Below, piece after piece: positions 6,127 through 6,820 of a DNA stretch of 6,820 nt. How positions within the stretch are numbered: position 1 is the stretch's first letter; each line of letters opens with the position of its first letter. The notes under the pieces were generated by a model. It was not told where the DNA came from. It did not search any database and saw only the letters and a program-made list of their open reading frames with translations. This DNA is from Betaproteobacteria bacterium (lineage in GTDB: Bacteria > Pseudomonadota > Gammaproteobacteria > Burkholderiales > SG8-39), in the NCBI GenBank assembly GCA_947467405.1, contig CANIIN010000143.1, positions 1-6,820 of the forward strand. The letters run 5' to 3'. The position numbers and the translations under genes were made by a program.

Positions 6127-6630
6127 ATGACCATCAAAGTTGGCGACAAACTGCCCGACGGCACCCTCACCGAATTCATTGAAGTGGAATCTGCCGGTTG
6201 CAGCATCGGCCCGAACAAGTTCAATGTCGGCGAACTCGCCAAAGGCAAGAAGATTGCGATTTTCGCCGTTCCCGGCGCCTTCACGCCGACCTGCTCGGCC
6301 AAGCATGCGCCCGGCTATCTGGTGAATTTCGACCAGTTCAAATCCAAGGGCATCGACGAGATCTGGTGCATCGCGGTCAATGACGCATTCGTCATGGGCG
6401 CCTGGGGCAAGGACCTCAAGGCCAGCGGCAAGATCCGCATGATGGCCGATGGTTCAGCCGACTTCAGCAAGAAGCTCGGTCTGGAGGGCGATTTCTCCGG
6501 ATTCGGCATGGGCATGCGCTCGCAGCGCTACTCCATGCTGTTGGAAGACGGCGTGGTGAAAAAGCTCAACGTCGAAGCACCCGGAAAGTTCGAAGTCTCG
6601 AATGCGGAGACCATGCTCGGGCAGATCTGA
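6127..6630 (+). CDS. Prx5-type peroxiredoxin (thiol peroxidase)
   Basis: The 167-residue cytoplasmic enzyme would reduce hydrogen peroxide and organic hydroperoxides through a reactive cysteine. The active-site motif PGAFTPTCS is at 49-57, with Pro49, Thr53 and peroxidatic Cys56. Arg131 in GMRSQRYS is the likely active-site arginine. The block IWCIAVNDAFVMGAW (79-93) is characteristic of the Prx5/AHP1 (COG0678) group, and the length matches single-domain members. Other cysteines are Cys25 and Cys81. There is none in the C-terminal part where human PRDX5 has its resolving Cys, so glutathione/glutaredoxin or another external thiol probably recycles it. No fused glutaredoxin domain is present. 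The start at 6127 is preceded by GGAG (6115-6118) with eight bases between. An in-frame ATG at 6052 would add 25 residues foreign to the family. The gene stands alone and is followed by a strong hairpin. Confidence 0.94.
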   Translation: MTIKVGDKLPDGTLTEFIEVESAGCSIGPNKFNVGELAKGKKIAIFAVPGAFTPTCSAKHAPGYLVNFDQFKSKGIDEIWCIAVNDAFVMGAWGKDLKASGKIRMMADGSADFSKKLGLEGDFSGFGMGMRSQRYSMLLEDGVVKKLNVEAPGKFEVSNAETMLGQI

Positions 6631-6652
6631 ATCAGTCCGAACTGACGGCTCC

Positions 6653-6698
6653 AAACAACGAGGCCTCTCCGGGATAACCCGGAGCGGCCTCGTTGTTT
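6653..6698 (+). terminator. Strong hairpin terminator after the peroxiredoxin gene
   Basis: A 13-base arm (6653-6665) is perfectly complementary to 6686-6698. After a single T/C mismatch, a further seven base pairs (CTCCGGG/CCCGGAG) close on an ATAA tetraloop at 6674-6677. It starts 23 bases after the stop codon. The U-rich part (GTTGTTT) lies inside the 3' arm and no long T run follows, so it may work as a terminator, a 3' stability hairpin, or both. Its near symmetry allows function from either strand. Confidence 0.8.
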
Positions 6699-6730
6699 CA
6701 GGGGATGATTTGTGAATTAAACCTCGAAGT

Positions 6731-6765
6731 GCGACATCCGGGCCTTCGGGGAAGGTGAGATGCGC
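6731..6765 (+). other. Possible structured leader of the right-edge gene
   Basis: CCTTC (6743-6747) pairs with GAAGG (6751-6755) around a GGG loop. Outside it GCG-A-CATC (6731-6738) can pair with GATG-CGC (6759-6765) with one bulged A. Together they make an interrupted stem between the terminator and the start codon at 6811. It does not match a riboswitch or leader motif that I recognise, and the pairing is modest. Confidence 0.3.
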
Positions 6766-6810
6766 AAGGGGTGTACCTTTCTAGTTGTCGAGAAAAGAGA
6801 GGGTCACTCC

Positions 6811-6820
6811 ATGAACTACA
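6811..6820 (+). CDS. Start of an unidentified gene, cut by right edge
   Basis: Only ATG AAC TAC plus one base is present (Met-Asn-Tyr). It is called as a start because a purine-rich GAGAGGG (6797-6803) lies seven bases upstream, at proper ribosome-site spacing, and because the region after the peroxiredoxin terminator has no other gene. Nothing can be said about its product. Confidence 0.5.

Overview
The window reads as a GC-rich Gram-negative chromosome, most likely a betaproteobacterium (Rhodocyclales/Nitrosomonadales-like). This is an inference from the high third-position GC, the periplasmic c-type cytochromes with signal peptides, the signal-peptide-bearing Amidase_3 amidase, the MoxR/VWA gene pair and the PulE-type ATPase. 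No sequence search was possible. There is no mobile element, CRISPR array, tRNA or rRNA that I can support.

Layout: (1) Positions 1-521, minus strand: two small periplasmic class I cytochromes c in tandem. They overlap by four bases (ATGA), and the downstream one runs off the left edge. A good sigma-70-like promoter lies about 150 bases upstream, at the very end of the next gene. (2) Positions 694-1476, minus strand: a short exported N-acetylmuramoyl-L-alanine amidase. (3) A 96-base divergent intergenic region carries a perfect TATAAT box. It leads into a plus-strand pair: a MoxR-family AAA+ ATPase (1573-2418) and a VWA-domain protein of the CoxE/COG3825 type (2480-3655). The pair is expected to work together as an ATPase plus its metal-binding adaptor, as in NorQ/NorD, CbbQ/CbbO and CoxD/CoxE. 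The substrate cannot be read from the window. (4) Positions about 3700-3982: no intact gene, but a decayed C-terminal half of a GGDEF (diguanylate cyclase) domain, split between two reading frames. (5) Positions 4024-5817, minus strand: an orphan GspE/PulE/PilB-family secretion or pilus ATPase, convergent with the remnant. (6) A 309-base divergent intergenic region with a candidate promoter for the ATPase gene and a perfect 6+6 inverted repeat. (7) Positions 6127-6630, plus strand: a Prx5-type peroxiredoxin closed by a very strong hairpin. (8) Beyond the hairpin, a partly structured leader runs into the first three codons of a gene cut by the right edge.

The genes form several short transcription units rather than one pathway. 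The least conventional content is the GGDEF relic, hidden in what looks like plain intergenic DNA. It sits next to a PulE-type ATPase whose family includes c-di-GMP-binding members. The MoxR/VWA pair of unknown target is the other point of interest. I found no convincing sign of a wholly new multi-gene system here.
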